Positions 4,228 through 6,824 of a stretch of DNA of 6,824 nucleotides are shown one piece after another. The position numbers and the translations under genes are program-made. Position 1 is the first letter of the stretch. Each line of letters opens with the position of its first letter. The notes beneath the pieces were generated by a model, which searched no databases, was not told the origin of the DNA, and saw only the letters and a list, made by a program, of their open reading frames with translations. Source of the stretch: Thermoplasmata archaeon (GTDB lineage Archaea; Thermoplasmatota; Thermoplasmata; Thermoplasmatales; Thermoplasmataceae); assembly GCA_021850835.1 (NCBI GenBank), contig JAJZKS010000093.1, positions 1-6,824 on the forward strand, written 5' to 3'.

Positions 4228-6824
4228 TCATATCGCCTTTACCCATATCAGGACCTTGTCTCCGTCTATATCCCACTCTTTTGCATCATCCTTCTTTTCC
4301 TTGCTAAGACTATCGGCCAGTGTCTCATTTTTTATCCACTCGCCGTACTCATCTAATACGGCATTGAGGGTGCTATCTCCACTTACTGATAAATCTATCC
4401 TCTGATCGTACTGGAGGTCGAGCTCCTTTCTCATTACCTGTATTCTCCTCACTATCTCCCTGGCAAGGCCCTCATTCTGTAGCTTTGTGTCTATGGCAAG
4501 GTTCAGAAAGACTTCAATTGAAAGCTTAGTATCGCTGGACGAAGCAAAACCCGTGTTTGGCATCTCCAATATTTCCAGGAATTCAGCCGGAAGGATTTCA
4601 TTTTCCAGTTCCAATTTTCCATGGTTTTCCAGTTGGGTCACAAGAGCACCCTGATCACTTTCCACCTGGGCCCTTATTTTCTGGAGCTTTCCTTTCAGGA
4701 CCGGAGCAGCTTTCTGGAGAATTAGTCTCATTTTTCTAGTAACCGGCCTTTCATAATCCTCGATGAACCTTACGTCCTTGGAATTTAGTTCCGGGGCTAT
4801 GGCTGATAGTATCTCATCAGAGAGTTTTGTACCGGATTTGACAAGTACTTCGGTAACAGGTTGCCTTCCTTTAATTGAATTCTCCTGCCTGAGCCTCCTG
4901 ACCATTTCCATGATTGAGCCAGCAACACTCATTTCATTCTGAAGCTCGGTGTTTATGAATTTCTCTTCAACAACCGGATATTTTTGAAGATGAACGCTTA
5001 CTGCATCAGGCAGAAGCTTGAGGTACAGGTAATCTGCAAAGAATGGTGTGAGAGGAGCAAGCATAAGCAGAACCCTCTCTAATGAATATCCAAGTGCAGC
5101 ATAGGCATCAGCCTTTTCCTTGTTGAAATCATCAGACCAGAACCTTCTCCTTGAGAGCCTTAGATAGAAATTTGAAAGGTCGTCTATGAGTTCCGATATG
5201 CTTCTAAGGGCAAGGTGCATGTTGAAAGAATCCATATATGATATGACCTGCTTGAGAACAGAATTGGTCCTCGACACTATCCACCTGTCAAGTAAATTAT
5301 CGGAACCCGTGTATTCCTCATAGTGGAAACCATCAAGATTGGCATTTGAGGCAAAGAACGAATATATGTTGGCTAAAGTGCCGAAAATTTTTCTTGACGT
5401 CTCATTTATGAGCTTTTTGTCTATGGCCTTGGCTCTCCATGGTACACCAGTCAGGAAGAAAGCCCTAACAGGGTCTGGCCCATGTTCGTTGAGGAAGTCG
5501 AGTGCGAACACTGAGTTACCTTTGCTCTTGCTCATTTTCCTCCCCTGTTCGTCCAGTATAAAATCTATGGAGAGCGCATTCTTATACGCATTCTGATCAA
5601 AAAGGAGTGAAGAAATTACGTGTAGTGTGTAGAACCATCCCCTAGTTTGGTCTATTGCCTCTGTAATGAAGTTTATGGGGAAATTGCTGTCAAGATTCCC
5701 GGTGTCAAACGGGTAGTGAAGGGCGGCATAAGTTGCGCTTCCAGAGTCAAACCAGGTATCAATCACATAAGGCTCCCGCCTCATTGTTTTACTGCATTCC
5801 GGGCACTTGAAAGTTATTTCATCTATATATGGCCTGTGGAGATCCTTTGGCTTCTTCCCCGAGAGTTTCTCAAGCTCTGCAACGCTCCCCACTGCTACCA
5901 TATGGTCATTTTCGCATGTCCACACGGGTAGGGTAGTCCCCCAGTATCTGTTCCTGCTTAGGGACCAGTCCTTAGCTTCCGACAGAAAATTCCCAAACCT
6001 TCCATCCTTTAAATGTTCGGGGAGCCAGTTTATTTTCTGGTTGTTTTCCAACAGTTTCTGCCTTATGGTGGATACCCTTATGAACCAGGCCTGAAGTGGA
6101 TAATAAATAAGCGCTGTGCCACACCTGTAGCAGAACGGGTAAGAGTGGGTGATTTTCTCAGATTTCAGGAGCTTGTTCTCCTTCTTAAGCAGGATAGTTA
6201 TGTCAAGGTCTGCATCCTTGAAGAATTTCCCGTTCCAGGGAAGTCTTTCATCACTGAATTTGCCGGACGCATTTATGGGATTGATCATCTCTACGCCGAA
6301 TCTTTTGCCAACTTCGAAGTCCTCTGCACCAAATGCGGGGGAAGTGTGGACTATTCCTGTACCTTCGTCTACGTTTACATGGTCTCCTGAAACCACGAAA
6401 AGAGTATTCTTGGGTGCTGTCAAGAAAGGTATCAGCTGTTCATATTTCCTGTTGAGAAGCTCCTTTCCCGTGAATCTCCTGACGACTTTGGCGTTTTCTC
6501 CAAATATTCTCTTCGCTACAGCAGATGCAACATAGAAGAATTCATTTTCATGTTCTACCAAGGAATACTCTATATTCTCGTTAACTGCGAGAAACTGGTT
6601 TGATGGCAGTGTCCAAGGTGTGGTAGTCCAGGCAAGGAAGAAGGTGTTTTCTTTCCCAGTTTCCTTGAATTTTACATAAACCGAGGGGTCCTTGACATCA
6701 TCATATCCCTGGGATACCTCATGCGAACTCAGTGAGGTCTCACATCTGGGGCAGTATGGCACGATCTTAAAATCCCTTATGAGCAATCCCCGGTCAAAAA
6801 GGGTCTTAAGGGCCCACCACTCGC
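4228..6824 (-). CDS. ileS: Isoleucyl-tRNA synthetase, C-terminal ~864 residues (5' end beyond window)
   Basis: IleRS charges tRNA-Ile with isoleucine in the cytosol. The reading frame runs open to the right edge: upstream of the TTG at 6784-6786 it continues as EWWALKTLFDRG, which matches the usual IleRS segment, so that TTG is internal. The HIGH motif and the first part of the Rossmann fold lie outside the window. Visible, from N to C, are the cysteine pair YCPRC (6742-6756); the CP1 editing-domain block WTTTPWTLPSN (6598-6630) and GTGIVHTSPAFGAEDF (6316-6363), with the proposed editing aspartate at 6319-6321; CYRC (6121-6132); WSLSRNRYWG (5938-5967); CPEC (5794-5805); WFDSGS (5737-5754); and KMSKS (5524-5538), which stabilises the ATP transition state. 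The helical anticodon-binding domain and the C-terminal EGLARE region (4456-4473) follow. The form is archaeal/eukaryotic-like, usually slightly over 1000 residues in all. The last codon is followed directly by nadM. Confidence 0.97.
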   Translation of the reverse strand, partial: EWWALKTLFDRGLLIRDFKIVPYCPRCETSLSSHEVSQGYDDVKDPSVYVKFKETGKENTFFLAWTTTPWTLPSNQFLAVNENIEYSLVEHENEFFYVASAVAKRIFGENAKVVRRFTGKELLNRKYEQLIPFLTAPKNTLFVVSGDHVNVDEGTGIVHTSPAFGAEDFEVGKRFGVEMINPINASGKFSDERLPWNGKFFKDADLDITILLKKENKLLKSEKITHSYPFCYRCGTALIYYPLQAWFIRVSTIRQKLLENNQKINWLPEHLKDGRFGNFLSEAKDWSLSRNRYWGTTLPVWTCENDHMVAVGSVAELEKLSGKKPKDLHRPYIDEITFKCPECSKTMRREPYVIDTWFDSGSATYAALHYPFDTGNLDSNFPINFITEAIDQTRGWFYTLHVISSLLFDQNAYKNALSIDFILDEQGRKMSKSKGNSVFALDFLNEHGPDPVRAFFLTGVPWRAKAIDKKLINETSRKIFGTLANIYSFFASNANLDGFHYEEYTGSDNLLDRWIVSRTNSVLKQVISYMDSFNMHLALRSISELIDDLSNFYLRLSRRRFWSDDFNKEKADAYAALGYSLERVLLMLAPLTPFFADYLYLKLLPDAVSVHLQKYPVVEEKFINTELQNEMSVAGSIMEMVRRLRQENSIKGRQPVTEVLVKSGTKLSDEILSAIAPELNSKDVRFIEDYERPVTRKMRLILQKAAPVLKGKLQKIRAQVESDQGALVTQLENHGKLELENEILPAEFLEILEMPNTGFASSSDTKLSIEVFLNLAIDTKLQNEGLAREIVRRIQVMRKELDLQYDQRIDLSVSGDSTLNAVLDEYGEWIKNETLADSLSKEKKDDAKEWDIDGDKVLIWVKAI
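4232..4240 (-). promoter_or_regulatory. Ribosome-binding site of nadM within the end of ileS
   Basis: On the minus strand AAAGGCGAT closely resembles the archaeal Shine-Dalgarno core AGGTGAT and lies four bases before the nadM ATG, inside the last three ileS codons. It supports the chosen start, although the spacing is a little short. The two genes that seem to have leaderless promoters, radB and M20, have no comparable site. Confidence 0.5.

Noticed and set aside
4601..4634. Ten-base direct repeat TTTTCCAGTT, twice 24 bases apart
   Set aside because: Both copies fall in ileS codons for a leucine/glutamate/asparagine-rich helical stretch, so the repeat is explained by low-complexity protein sequence.
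6784..6786. TTG as the start codon of ileS
   Set aside because: The frame continues upstream without a stop to the window edge and encodes the expected IleRS sequence EWWALK. The TTG is an internal leucine codon.

Overview
The window reads as ordinary euryarchaeal chromosome, plausibly from the Thermoplasmata or a relative. RadB occurs only in Euryarchaeota, and the prolyl- and isoleucyl-tRNA synthetases and NadM are of archaeal type. TATA-like boxes sit about 26 bases upstream of two start codons, the spacing expected for leaderless archaeal mRNAs. Base composition looks like roughly mid-40s percent G+C by eye (not counted). The lineage below Euryarchaeota is inference.

Layout. The left edge holds the 5' part of radB on the minus strand (1-243), with its own likely promoter just upstream. 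Next, on the minus strand, come a phosphoserine-phosphatase-like HAD hydrolase (294-950) and proS (957-2354). Only six bases separate proS from the hydrolase gene, so they probably form one operon read proS then HAD, possibly running on into radB. A 134-base divergent intergenic region (2355-2488) carries the promoters of proS (leftward) and of an M20 metallohydrolase (2489-3691, plus strand). The M20 gene converges on nadM (3688-4227, minus), and their stop codons overlap. nadM directly follows ileS (4228 to beyond the right edge, minus) with no spacer at all. Coding density is very high and no stretch over 300 bases lacks a gene.

Function. The genes are housekeeping: two aminoacyl-tRNA synthetases (Pro, Ile), the last step of NAD biosynthesis (NadM), a RecA-family recombination protein (RadB), and two enzymes of uncertain substrate (the HAD phosphatase and the M20 hydrolase). 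I see no mobile element, CRISPR array, RNA gene, defence island or broken gene, and no evidence for an undescribed system. The points most worth a second look are the gene junctions (overlapping opposed stops, zero-gap coupling, leaderless promoters), a small dyad around the proS promoter, and the unproven substrates of the HAD and M20 enzymes.
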